NCBI RefSeq assembly: GCF_051622035.1
Contig: NC_135365.1
Coordinates: 2,904,501 to 2,968,500 of the forward strand
Direction of reading: 5' to 3'
From: Arctopsyche grandis
Taxonomy: Eukaryota > Arthropoda > Insecta > Trichoptera > Hydropsychidae
Length of the DNA stretch: 64,000 bases
The translations under genes and the position numbers were made by a program. A model generated the notes under the pieces. That model did not search any database, was not told the origin of the DNA, and was given only the letters and a program-made list of their open reading frames with translations. This document shows, one piece after another, positions 31,999 to 43,319 of the stretch (the first letter of the stretch is position 1; each line of letters starts with the position of its first letter).

Positions 31999-32400
31999 CC
32001 AGTCGTATAGATCGGTGGTTGCGTTTATGTTAAGCACCAAGAGGTTACCGGGTTCGATCCCGTGCTAATATTTAATGCTGATGGTCAGACTTGGATAATT
32101 GTGACGCCAAGACGATCGTTTCCTATCAGAGTTTGCCAATTTATCTGTTTTTAATTGAAACGGTTCCAACAAATTGGCAACCTTAGCCATTTTCTCGCAA
32201 AATATCGAGTTTTCAGCAATCTCGAATTTCGCTGAATTGTTTAAAATGTTGCAAATTTGACCATAGATGCCTCAGTGGATATTAATTGATATGTATTTAT
32301 GTACTTTGTATAATACTCATAATATTTGTATCAAATGTACAATGTTTCTGTTCAGGAAGGCGTATTAGGGTTACCCGTAAATATAAAATAAAAATAAAAT
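31999..32400 (+). repeat. SINE, subfamily B head, nearly full length
   Basis: Head GATCGGTGGTTGCG and GGGTTCGATCCCG, then the shared body (GAAACGGTTCCAACAAATTG, AGTTTTCAGCAATCTCG) and a tail GTTCAGGAAGGCGTATTAGG in which the right hairpin arm is lost, ending AATAAAAATAAAAT. Confidence 0.85.
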
Positions 32401-32510
32401 GCTTATGTATATTGTACTAGTTGTTTTACCCGGTTTCTCTCAGTATTTGTAATATAGACAGCTTAAACATGGCGAATCGAATAGTAAATATTCATTTGTT
32501 ATTATATATA

Positions 32511-32553
32511 TTTCATGGCCTATCAAATATTTCATATTTGATAGGCCATGAAA
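32511..32553. repeat. Perfect 20-bp palindrome with 3-nt loop
   Basis: TTTCATGGCCTATCAAATAT, loop TTC, then the exact complement. Neither arm recurs nearby. No transcript evidence is available. Confidence 0.85.
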
Positions 32554-33479
32554 CCACTGACATCGATAAATAGGAATGCATCTGTTGCATCATACGCAAA
32601 ATTAAGACAAATATGTATGTAGATTTGGGCTGAGAACTATAGTAAATATCGGTTCATTTACAATGGCTCACCCCAATTCACGAAAAAGATGCGCATTGAA
32701 AAAACTGCATACTGAAAGCTCTTTTGCGCACCTTTTGCGAGGAGTGGGGGTGGGCTTTTATAAATAGAACAACCGTTATTTGATAATATTGCTTTGTTAT
32801 CATTATATACATTGAATGTTAAAATGTCATTTCTTATATAATATTTATCATTTATATTTTAATATACATGAACTGTAAAGATTGCACGTTTGTTAGATAC
32901 TATTTATTATAAATTAATTTCTAAATGAATATTATCACATACATAATTATCCGACTGAGAAATGTGTGATTATTTATAATATAACAAATCGGATATGAGA
33001 TTGTTGAATACGATCGCAGAATTCCAGTTATAACCAGTTGATAATTACAGAGTGATTAAAATGCAAAAAATAACGAACGATTAGCAGTTAATATAATATA
33101 ATCTATACGTAATATGTGAACAGTGTTTAAAAACCGCATATTTTACAATATTCACACATATGTATGTACATACGAATGTATGTAAGTGAAGAAAATGTAC
33201 GTATCGACTAAGTAAGAAACGGGTTAGGTTTGTGAGGATTTTTTTTTAAAAGAAAGAGGCGTTTGATTTTAGCTCAACGGCGCAGAAGAATGCAACGCTT
33301 AGGTTCACTTTATAATATTTTAAATAATAAAAAAAAATGGAATGTGACCACAACCCACGACTTTGAGGAATATAAGAATAATAAAAAAAAAAAACAAAAT
33401 TCGATAATTAAACATACATATACGTTCACACATACAGGCTATGGGGCAAATTGAGCGCAAATGTAGGGAAACTTACACA

Positions 33480-34385
33480 AGACAAAAGTACTACTTCCGG
33501 TTCTCGGATTTTGTTATTTTTTTTATTTTTATTACTTAAAATCACTATATATATTATACCCATTAAATATTAAGAAGATAAAAATAATTTAAAAGGTCAA
33601 AATAAAATAATGAAATATTGTTTAAAAAAAATACTTCTTCCGGTTTACGAATTCTGACCAAAACCTAATCATCTCTAAGTCAATACATAAAGAATACAAA
33701 TATAAATTTTCAGCTTGATACGTTCAGGGGTGTGGACAGAATCGTGGTTACAACATTTTGACCTTTCTAAGAGGAAAAAATCCCACTTCCGGTTTATTAA
33801 ATTTAATGATTTTTTTTTATCTTCATCACATTGATACAAGAATTATACTTGATTTTTTTCGTGAAGAGCACACATATTTAAAGGGTCGAAAAAAATAGTG
33901 GAAGAAAAATCGAACAAGAGTAAACTGCCACTTCCGGTTGACAGATGCTTACCAAATGTTATATATACATAGCTTGGTATTAAGCTTAAGCTTCTAGATA
34001 TAAAATTTTAGTTGAATAAGCCAAAAGGTTTCTGAGAAAAACATAAAAAAATCTCGATTTTCTAGAGTAAAAGTACTACTTCCGGTTCAGGTAAAAATAT
34101 TCAAAAAATATTAGGGTATAAAATTTATAATTTATATTACATAAAAAAATCAGTTTGATTCAGTTTGGGAGATAATTGAATTCAAAAACTTAAAAAAAGA
34201 GGACACATACATACAATACGGGGAGGTACCATTTCCGGTCAACTTAAAAATTTGTAAAAAATGGTAAGAATGATAATAATTTCAGTAACCGATACTAAGT
34301 TTCAGTTCGATAGGACTAACGGTGTTCAAAAAATCCCTCAAATACTCAGACACACACAAAAATTCTTTCTAGTTTATGAAAACGT
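33480..34385. repeat. Six-copy tandem array, period about 148 bp
   Basis: The anchor TTCCGG occurs at 33495, 33638, 33787, 33932, 34080 and 34233 (spacings 143, 149, 145, 148 and 153), each in the context ACT(A/T)CTTCCGGTT. Between anchors, (A/T)-rich sequence repeats a loose order: a TATA stretch, AAATTTTCAG/TAGTT-GAT, then AAAAGGTTTCTGAGAAAA-like. Units are heavily diverged. No open frame spans it. Confidence 0.7.
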
Positions 34386-35369
34386 GATCAGTGATCGATT
34401 CTGAGTTCGAATTAGAATTTTCGGATGATCATCACAAAACTTCATATATTGTTACTATATAATATGATAAAGTAAAAATGACACAAGAAAGATGTCTACA
34501 GTAAAATTTGTTTTGTGCAATCAGACCATTAGCACATCGTACTATCTAATGCGCTTATTTGCATAACAGAAAACATTTGCATAACACACTTGCACCTTAT
34601 GGTGCGTCAAAAAATAAAAACGACAAATGATATTTCGACGCGTTGATATCACAAATTAAATTCAATATTAAAACAATTCAAAAATGACTATAATATGTGC
34701 GATATCACTAAATTGGCCAAATCAGCCTTGAGCGTTCAGAGGCGCATTTACAACGTGCAATTTACAATTGTTTATAAACAGAACATTTTTTATTATTTTT
34801 TTATTTATTCAATTGCGTATATCCGAGACACATTCCGGTGACATTAGTAACTCGAGGTCGTTCAAAAATAAATTGTTTTAAAAGTAAAATGAAATCGTCT
34901 TTCTTAAGCTTTTATGGTACATTCGCGTGCATGCGAATAATAAAACGAGATCGAATCTATTGTGATATTAAAACGACGATTCCCTCTTTTAAAATGTGAC
35001 CTAGAAATTTACGTTTTTTATTTGGGCTTATTTGATTATCAAATTTTGACATTGATCGCGTGCAAACATGATAAATGGATTGGCTATAATGTGATAGGCG
35101 TTTCAAGGATACGAAGGGCATAAGAGACGGAAAGTTTCGTTTTAAAATACAATTAAGTATGTTATTTATTTATTCGAAAATACTTTGAAGAGGCGGCGTA
35201 GCCGATGGAGCCCAAAGGGGTTGTCAATTATAATAACAAAAAATTAATTTAATTAAGATAAAAAATAAATTAAATAAAAACTTAAACTATGTAGAGGAAG
35301 TAAAATTAAAAAAAATATATTTAGAAAATCATCAAGTTTATTTTTAAAGAGGTTAGGTTACTAGAAGCT

Positions 35370-35645
35370 ACCAATTAATTATTGATCGAATAACTTATTT
35401 TTTAATTAAAAAGAAAACTTATAATGACTAAGGATCGCATAGTCATTATAGCGCGATTTATAGGTTTTTGAGCTCATTTTCCTATTATGCTGAACATTAA
35501 CATTAGAATAATATAATACTATGATTACTAACAAAATTAAAATGAAATAGTAAAATAGAAAATGATCAGTAGATCAGTAGCTATTAAAATATATATAAAC
35601 ATATATTGTGAACATAATTTAGTAATAATGAAAAGCATTTGAAAA
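35370..35645 (+). mobile_element. LINE-B 3' UTR fragment
   Basis: TTTTGAGCTCATTTTCCTAT, ATGCTGAACATTAACATTAG and CAGTAGATCAGTAGCTATT match, inverted, the region after the LINE-B stop codon at 43320-43560. Confidence 0.65.
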
Positions 35646-35654
35646 TCAAAATTG

Positions 35655-35860
35655 CGTTCAGCATCTTGAAATTTGACAACTTACATAAAAACAAAATGCT
35701 CCGAAAATGTAAGTTTATCAAAAATTTGTCAAAATTTATCTGTATGATGCTTTGTTAAAATTATTCTAAAAATTGTATATCGATGTTTGTATTTGGCCAG
35801 GAAGGCGCATTGGGGTTTACCTGTTAGGCCTTCCTGCTATATATATAATAAAAATAAAAT
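35655..35860 (+). repeat. SINE/LINE 3' end with intact hairpin tail
   Basis: ATGATGCTTTGTTAAAATTA is followed by GGCCAGGAAGGCGCATTGGG and GCCTTCCTG. CAGGAAGGC at 35798-35806 pairs perfectly with GCCTTCCTG at 35828-35836; AATAAAAATAAAAT follows. Confidence 0.75.
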
Positions 35861-36489
35861 CTAATTGAAAGTGATGCCCCATCAAAAATGCAATAAAGTC
35901 TCGTTAACATATTCAAGTGCATTGAAATGTATACAAAATACATACGAAAAGAATACGAAACATAATAAGTCATCAAATCGTACTTCTGTAATCGTTGTTT
36001 TGGATCGTCAAGTTCAACTATTATAAAAACAAAAAAAGTAAATATCAAAAAACGATAAAAACAAATTATGTGGCGGAAACAGTGTGCGATATTGCAAATA
36101 TATTTATAGAACAATTTTATCGCAAAATATACCGTGAATAAATATAAATCGGAGCAATTACAGTGAGTGCGAAATTAAAACGTTTATCTTTATTTGTAAC
36201 GGAAAATTCGTTTTTACGCGCAGATTATGTCATTTTATTATAATACACATGTATAATGTGTAGTATTTAAAGTATGTGCTTGTAACTGTTAAAATCTGGG
36301 ACCGAAGGTGCAAATTGGGAACGTGGAACTTCACAGTGCATACTAAATAGACGGATTAGCATAAAAGTGCGAAATATTTCAACAGAATAATTAGTGAAAA
36401 AATTAGAATGCGGATATTGGAAACAAATACATCGTCGACTGCGACATTTAAATAACAAAAGTGGCGTCAATTCAAAGTAATGTACATAT

Positions 36490-36833
36490 TGTAACGTAGG
36501 AACATGGGAGAGAGTTTCCGCTATCTAAATTCATTCGTGGGTGAACAATAGAGACTCTGGATTAGGCTAAAGGGAATCAGTAAGTGCCTGAACAAAGGAT
36601 ACGCTGGGGTTCTCACAGAACGGGGCGAGTGCGGGTAGGCCTACCTAGAGAATAGACACGCCAACGGATCGGGGATGCTATGCTGGGCAACTTATCCTTT
36701 ATAATGAGGTACACACGATAGATCAAGTATTCTGTAGTGTGGTGGTTATGTGTGGACCTCTTAAATCGTTGAATAAATGCTGTGAAGCGACTTTGGCCTT
36801 GCATTTGAATCTTGAACCCACCCCTGCGCAACA
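36490..36833 (+). mobile_element. Solo LTR, subfamily A
   Basis: It begins TGTAACGTAGGAACATGGG and ends CCCTGCGCAACA, flanked by ATAT (36486-36489, 36834-36837). It has CTTTATAATGAGGTAC and GAATAAATGCTGTGAAGCGA. The closest relative is the copy at 6339-6707. Confidence 0.87.
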
Positions 36834-37142
36834 ATATTATATGTAAATTCTCAAAATAAATATTGTTAAAAAATTATATAGAAGAAATTTTCCTAATTAA
36901 TATGTAAATGATATTTCATGTCAACTTTATCGGTAGCTTATATAATTATATTAAATTATTTTTGACGTATAAAATTCCTTTAGTTATTCCGTGCTCTAAT
37001 TTCATAGATATTTTCTTATCGATTAAACAAAAGCGTGGTTGTAATTTTTAAAGAAACTATTGTCGTTATTGAAAAACTAATTAATGTTTACCATCGTATT
37101 TTAGAAAAAATAGACAAATAAAAAGCTTGTAATTATTATTTT

Positions 37143-37325
37143 AGTCAGCAGCATAGTTTGGTAGTTGCGTTAATGCTAACCATCGAGAATTTGCCTTGTT
37201 CGATCCCGTAGGTTGAACATGATTAAAAAGAATTTATTCCGAGTATAATCTTTAGTGCTGCTGCATATTTGTGACTTATGTCGATCGTTTCTTATCAGAG
37301 TTTACGGTTCCTTATCAATTGGCAA
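37143..37325 (+). repeat. SINE fragment, subfamily C
   Basis: Head GCAGCATAGTTTGGTAGTTG and TTGTTCGATCCCG, then AATTTATTCCGAGTATAAT and GTCGATCGTTTCTTATCAG. Confidence 0.7.
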
Positions 37326-37386
37326 AAACCATCCTACTCTTATGTAATCACCAGTCATCGGCGGACGAATGCGCCGAAACGGGATC

Positions 37387-37436
37387 CTTTTGTCAATTTC
37401 TATTGTTAACCTAGAAACAATAGAAATTGACAAAAG
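37387..37436. repeat. Perfect 21-bp inverted repeat
   Basis: Arms at 37387-37407 and 37416-37436 (CTTTTGTCAATTTCTATTG plus TT) with an 8-nt loop. Directly after it, CACTATCGGTTTTCTGTATG occurs twice in tandem. Confidence 0.8.
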
Positions 37437-38664
37437 AAACCCATTTATTTCGAGCCGGTTCACTATCGGTTTTCTGTATGCAAATTCACTATCGGTTTTC
37501 TGTATGCGATATCTTTGTGTTAGCAATATTTACATTCGTGAGAGTAATCTTCTTCTGAGGAATAATCATAGATTCCTAGCAAACTCATCGGTATGGAAAT
37601 TTAACGTTTAGTAACCGTCAATGCATAGGACTATTAAATTTCTCCGAATTGCTTTATAATGTTTAGTACATTTGATTATAAGCATTCTATTAGAAAAAAA
37701 TGTTATCAAATGACTAAGACCATATTATTCACGAGTTCCTAGTTAGTGTTAAAAATGTGTGCACAAGTGAAACTTCTACATAACATCAGGTGAGAAACAA
37801 GTTAGGTTTATGAGGTGGAGAGAGTGGGAAGTTGCAGGTGCTATCCCATCATCCTAATCTAGTTTCGTGCATTGTTTTAAAAGTACAAAACTACATATAT
37901 GACGCAATGAAATTCATCTATTCAATTTTATTTTTAAAATAAATGAGCTAGATTCGACTGTTATTAATATAACAAATTATGGATCCAGACATAAAACATT
38001 ACACGCAACGAAGAGACGAGGTCTTAAAAATAAATTCGCAAATAATAGTCTGGTCCGAGGCGAGGCCGGTTGCATAAAAGCACAGACAAATAACAAATTC
38101 AAGACCGGTCGATTTTTCGCCAATCAGATGGCAGTGTGTTATGTCGATGGCGTGGGATGCTATAATGACTCTGTGTGGTTCTCCTATTAACACTTTAGGG
38201 TCCGCGGACGCCACATTGGCGTCCTGGATATTTGATGCGTTGGCGCCCGCGGACGCCACAGTGGCGTTCTCAAATACATACAACTTTGCCAACAAAAAAA
38301 ATATGGATATTCCATTTATGCTTCGAAAAATTATCAAGAGATGTCTAGATATATATACGAAAAATCAATTAATGATAAAATATTTATAAGTTTCACTATT
38401 TTCGGGAGATGTCAATCATTTTGAAATTTCGTGTTTTTAAATACTGAAACATGAAATTTTTTTAATTTTATCATGCATACAGCGCATCCGATAATGACCA
38501 CCGAAGAATTATTCAACGACACATCTGTTTCGGCACATCTGTGTCAAAAGAGCACTGTGAATAGACAAAAGTATCGTCTAGTTACGCCCACTCTCACATT
38601 ACAAAATTGACTCGTGTGAAAAAAATCGAAGCCCTTAGTTTAGTCGCATTATTGTATCGGATTA

Positions 38665-38830
38665 CCATTCGTTTCGGTCGATGGAACATATTTTGAAGGA
38701 AAAAAATTTAACTCTGCAAACGAAGTGAAATCAGCTCCTCCCAACTATTTTGTATCTAAACCAGGAAGATTTTACGACAAAGGAATTTATGATTTAGCCG
38801 AAAGATGACAGAGTTGTCGATAATGTATGA
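38665..38830 (+). pseudogene. mariner transposase C-terminal fragment
   Basis: One frame gives SDYHSFRSMEHIL (mariner region around the last catalytic aspartate). A second, shifted frame gives KFNSANEVKSAPPNYF, SKPGRFYDKGIYDLAER, then TGA where mariner has Trp, followed by Gln. The order and spacing match the end of mariner transposases. A frameshift near 38715 and the stop show it is dead; the rest of the element is absent. Confidence 0.75.
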
Positions 38831-40131
38831 TTTATTTCATTTGTGTAATTTGTTTTAAATAAAAGAAAAAAAAATAATGTAAATAATAAAATAAATAATC
38901 GATTGTGTATCGATACAAAATCGATTATTTAAAAAATTTTCCCATCAAAATATCTATGAAGTTCTTGGAAGGTTCAGTAATACACACCCCTATACTATAA
39001 ACTATGTGAATTATGTGTTACAGACGTGTCAGAATTCGGAATTCCGAAACACATGCTATGGGCCTACCCTTGCAGTCGGCCTGCACCATTTATATAAATG
39101 TGTTTTCGTTGTTTCTTCGACTATTCACTATGCATTGAATGCAAGTTATTTGATATTTCCATATAGTATGGTTTGTTATCCATGGATGACTTTTCAACTT
39201 GATCCTGAAGGCACAAAAATATTTGAAAAAATCCAATGGACCATCGCGCGAATAGCATTTCGGTAACTTTTACTCTAGTGATTATTATTTCAAAAATATA
39301 AAATATTTGTGTTTTTTTCGTAGTTTTATAATAAATATAGTTATTTTTAAATATAGTGCATTTAATTAGTGTAGACGTTTTTATAAACTCATAAAAAATC
39401 GATCATGGATCATAATTTTTTTTTTACCTTTTTTTTTATTATAAAAATTAAACATACGCAAATGGTCATTCTGATTATACATAAAGACAGTTTATGTAAT
39501 AATAATAACAAGATTTAAGAGAAAAAAAAAATATGGTTTTAAAAATATTGATAAACGAAAATTTATGAAATGCTATTGGTTAGACGGCAGGCAAGGGGTT
39601 AATAACCAATGAATGAAAGACATCCCTCGATCCATTATGGTCATGAAAACATTTCCTGAAAATTTTATACATATATGTCTATTGGTTTAAAAGTTACAAA
39701 GTTTTTAGTAAAACCATTCGTATTTGCCGATTTTCGCAAAAAATTAGCGGTATTTGGCGTAAGTTTCTATGGTAATCGCGCGGTCCCTAAAGTGTTAAGG
39801 CTTTCGAAAAGGTGGGTCTCCTTGTGGCAGTGGTGTTTGTGTGAGCAAGCCTTGTGGCACTGGGTCTGGTTTGGCAAGGGTCTGGTCATGAACTGGAGAA
39901 ATGTGCCAGACTTGAGGCCCTTTCTCTCAATATTGGCATCTGCTAATATGGAAGTTGAAGAAGGCGACAGCATTCCGTGACGGTTGACCGCCTCTGACGT
40001 TTCGCGATAATACTTGCCTTATCTCGTGGCAACGCACTGTGGCGTTGACCAAGTTCAAACATAACGTATGTAATTGCACGGGACGGAATGCCCGGGTAGA
40101 CTTCAGCTGTGAATGGGCGTGGCATGCGTGG

Positions 40132-40262
40132 AACCGTTTCAATGAAAATCAGAAAAATGAACAAACTTTGATAAGAAACGATCGACCTGGAGTCACAAAC
40201 CAAGGTTTGGCCAGCAGCGGGACTCTAGTTAGACTCTAAACTTTGACCACTCCGCTGGTTAA
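40132..40262 (-). repeat. tRNA-headed SINE fragment
   Basis: Complement of the family: AACCGTTTCAATGAAAATCA, GATAAGAAACGATCGACCTG, GGCCAGCAGCGGGACTCTAG and a degraded head ending CCGCTGGTT. Confidence 0.8.
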
Positions 40263-40844
40263 ATTATATGAGATAGTGTAAATAAAAAGTTTTTTGTTAA
40301 ATAATGATAATAATTAAACAAATAATTGTTTAAAAAAAATTAAGAGGGGGTGGCAAGAGCATCATCTGAAAACTGAGTTGTCATCACGTCGATCTGACAG
40401 ATGATTCTGGTGAAATTTTAACGATTTCGTTATTTTTTTATTTATTTAAATTGGCACACATACAGAATAATATATAATATATAAACAAGAAAGCAGTATA
40501 GTGAGACGAAATAATAATAATAAATACAAATAAAAATATAATATTCCATGTACAATGAGCACCACATGGTTATATAAGAAAACAAAAAAGAAAAATTCCA
40601 AAAACATATCAAAATTGAAAAAAAAAACAAATCAGCTCACAAATTTTACTCTGTGAACAAACATCTACTGAATCATTAAGAAACTTCTATAATATACAAA
40701 ACACTCGAGTTTTTCAACATCATAGGAAGTACAGTTTGACATTTTAGCATGTCTATAATTTTGAATAGGGTGACGTCGAGTTTATTTGCTAATTTCCTTG
40801 AGTTAATATAATTAAATGTATATTTTGTATATGGTAATTGGATT

Positions 40845-41005
40845 ATAGTCACATAACGATCGCTCACAAGAAAATTTTTGCCATGAAAATCGCAGATTCG
40901 GAATATTTAGCATTCAAGTGATCGTTAGTATGGCTGCCAGATGTTTCGTTACAGATATTTTAGTGGTTTTTGGGCGAGCGCTTTGTGACCAATAATCAAC
41001 TAACC
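40845..41005. mobile_element. MITE of the GGATTATT family
   Basis: TAATTGGATTATAGTCACAT on the left pairs with ATAATCAACTAACCG-type sequence on the right. The body has TTTTTGCCATGAAAATCGC, GGCTGCCAGATG and GGGCGAGCGCTTTGTGACC. Confidence 0.7.
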
Positions 41006-41032
41006 GTTATATAGGTATATACAATGTCGCTG

Positions 41033-41222
41033 CGCTACAAATGGTTGCAAACCACGTGGCCGCATGCTCATTTCATTCTTGTCTCGGCTTTTGCCACTTT
41101 AAACTTGCCAGAAAGATCCAACTCAATTTTAAGAGTTGCCAATCATCAACGTACATGGAACAGTCAAAATTCAATCGAAATGAGCATGCAGCCACGCGGT
41201 TTGCAACCATTTGTAGCAAACC
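41033..41222. mobile_element. MITE with GCTACAAATGGTTGCAAACC ends
   Basis: About 40-bp inverted ends: GCTACAAATGGTTGCAAACC on the left, GGTTTGCAACCATTTGTAGC on the right, and GCATGCTCATTTC mirrored inside. The core AACTTGCCAGAAAGATCCAA recurs at 50590-50620. Confidence 0.8.
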
Positions 41223-41329
41223 CATAAATCGTGCATGAAAGGAGCTTCGACGTCGATCTCTGGTGATGAGAATAAAATTAAAACTGTTATCCGTCAATTT
41301 TCCTATGTAGTATATACAAACAATCTATC

Positions 41330-41585
41330 CCCTTTTATTATTCTTTTTAGTTTAATTTAATTTTTAATTTGTATTGTTTTTTTTATTTTTATTTTTTTGT
41401 ATTTAAATATTTTGAGAAGCATGTGAATGTTTGTTAAATAAAATGAAATGCGTTTGTACATATTTTATATGTATGTATATTTATATAACATGTGTATTAT
41501 TTCTGTATTATCTGACCACAGTGTTATACTGAGGTAACCTGTGAAGACACTGTGGTATATGTTTATTAGAATAAAAATAAAATAT
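41330..41585 (+). repeat. Retroelement 3' end with a different hairpin tail
   Basis: CCACAGTGT (41516-41524) pairs perfectly with ACACTGTGG (41547-41555), followed by ATAAAAATAAAAT. The layout mirrors the CAGGAAGGC tail, but the sequence is unrelated. No coding part is attached. Confidence 0.55.
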
Positions 41586-42019
41586 ACCGAGTAAAGTGAG
41601 CTCGTTTTTTTAACGAGTTGTATTTTAGGATTCTATATACATTTTTACATACATGTAGTATGTACTATCTCCAAAGAGAACGACCTTCGTGGAGATAAGA
41701 GTGCACATAGTCACAGGACTTACAACTCGTTGGAGGTTATCTATCATGTCCAAGTGGAATATATTATGTTGAACTTTCACACATTTCGAGTGCAATAACA
41801 AGCAATAGAATTACATACTATTATGTATTCAATGCTAGAATAGTAAACAACGACGAACGTAATATTATCGTATTCTTTTATATGAAAATGCAGGTGACGT
41901 CACGAAGGAAGGCCAAGCCACTAAAGACCGTTTATTGTCTGCGAGTGTTCATACAAAACTTTTTATTTGAATAGATCCAGATAGTAGATCGAAGTCTTTT
42001 GTATGGTAAATACTTTAAA

Positions 42020-42580
42020 GGTATAATATTTTTGGCACGGCTGCAAAATAAATTACACGATAAATGTCAAAACGACATTTAATGTCAAATTAACATATCA
42101 TAAATATCTCGCGAGACAGAATCGACGTTCGCCCGGCAAATTGACGTTTCTATGAAATAATACATTTTTACTGGGTATATAGTTCAGTGAAACCATATCC
42201 AATTACATTTTTACTGGCCCCTAAATCAGTGAAATTATAATTTTTGACAGTAGGATAGCGCGTCGCCTCGCTCCTGTCCATTCCCATTCTCCTCATGGTC
42301 CACATATCGTAATATATGTATATCTAAACACATAGTAATATCTTAGCAGCCAACACTTATTTATTTAAGGGTTAGGTTAAGTTAAGTTAGGGTTGGCTCT
42401 ATTCATTTAAGATAAGGTTGTAAGGGTCGGTATTTATTTTTGTCAAATTTTATTTTAGTTACTGGCAACCCATTTGACGTTTGATTTTCCGGGCGAACAC
42501 CGAATCTCTCGTGCGAGCTATTAAAGAGAGGGGTAATCTTTTTATTTGCAGGGCGAAAACCTTTTAGAGATGCCCCTTTC
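42020..42580. repeat. Inverted-repeat element with TTAGG-like run (copy 2)
   Basis: Shared blocks with 21048-21480 are listed there. This copy carries about 150 bp of extra sequence (42190-42340). Its right part, GTTACTGGCAACCCATTTGA, is the complement of a left-part block of copy 1, which shows the element has inverted ends. Confidence 0.7.
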
Positions 42581-42869
42581 GCATATAATGTTGTGATAAA
42601 TACCTAATTATGTCTGGAGAAAGGGCTATTTTGCCTTACTGAAAAATGGTATTTATACTATAATGCGATTGTCAGATTTCATTATGCCATTAATTCTCAG
42701 TCGTGCCTAATTATGAAAAAGCATCAACTCCTCCACTATCATACATCTTGCCAAATTATTTTTCAGCTAACGCAGTAGACTTCGAATTACAATTTGAATG
42801 GGATTCCTAGCAGTTTTGCTAAACTGTTGGCAACAACGAACGTCGACCAGTAACTATGTCAACTAAACG

Positions 42870-43315
42870 AATAAAGTCCAACGACAGTTCTATTCTCGCA
42901 GTTCACAATTCTATTATTGAAAATCTTGGATTCGCATCGGAAAAGCGGCGAAAACCACCTACGGGTTTTCCCGACCAATCAATAAGCTGGGCGTGTCGCG
43001 ACACGTGACCAGATCTAAAATCGCAAGCTGATTACAATTGAAATCGCTCGAATTCCGGACCCAAAGCCATGCCAAAATCTGACCGAAATAGTTGCTTGGG
43101 GTGTGGTCTTTGAAAAGCGAACGAAAAACAATTGTTTTTCCTCGCGCGAGGACGACGCTGGCTGAAAGCCAGGGCCGCGCGTTACGACACGCCTCTCCTT
43201 ATTTTAAATTATTTTTTAAACATAACCATCGCAAAACGATTAAGAATCGCAGAAATAGACCGCGCTCTGTTGTCTTGGCAAGATTGTGCGCGCCACTCTT
43301 CAATTTTGCGATTTT
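42870..43315. other. CpG-richer island of unknown role
   Basis: Base composition departs from the AT-rich surroundings, with CGCGCGAGG, CCGCGCGTTACG and GTGCGCGCC. A 76-residue plus-strand frame has no recognisable domain. It could be a promoter or untranslated exon, or part of a repeat; I cannot tell. Confidence 0.3.
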
Positions 43316-43319
43316 TTTT

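Larger units (their letters stand above)
32600..38660. other. AT-rich gene-free region
   Basis: No conserved coding sequence was seen. Content: the 148-bp array, LINE/SINE tails near 35370-35860, a SINE fragment, a solo LTR and hairpins. A fragment near 35190-35225 (GGCGTAGCCGATGGAGCCCA) recurs in weaker form near 30310 and may be another retroelement tail. Confidence 0.45.

Noticed and set aside
33480..34385. CRISPR-like array
   Set aside because: The period is about 148 bp, units are diverged, the anchor is only 6-10 bp, and the DNA is from a eukaryote.
37999..38337. 112-residue minus-strand frame as a host gene
   Set aside because: Parts read smoothly, but I could not tie it to any family or splice context and it covers the paired palindromes; evidence was too thin to list it as coding.
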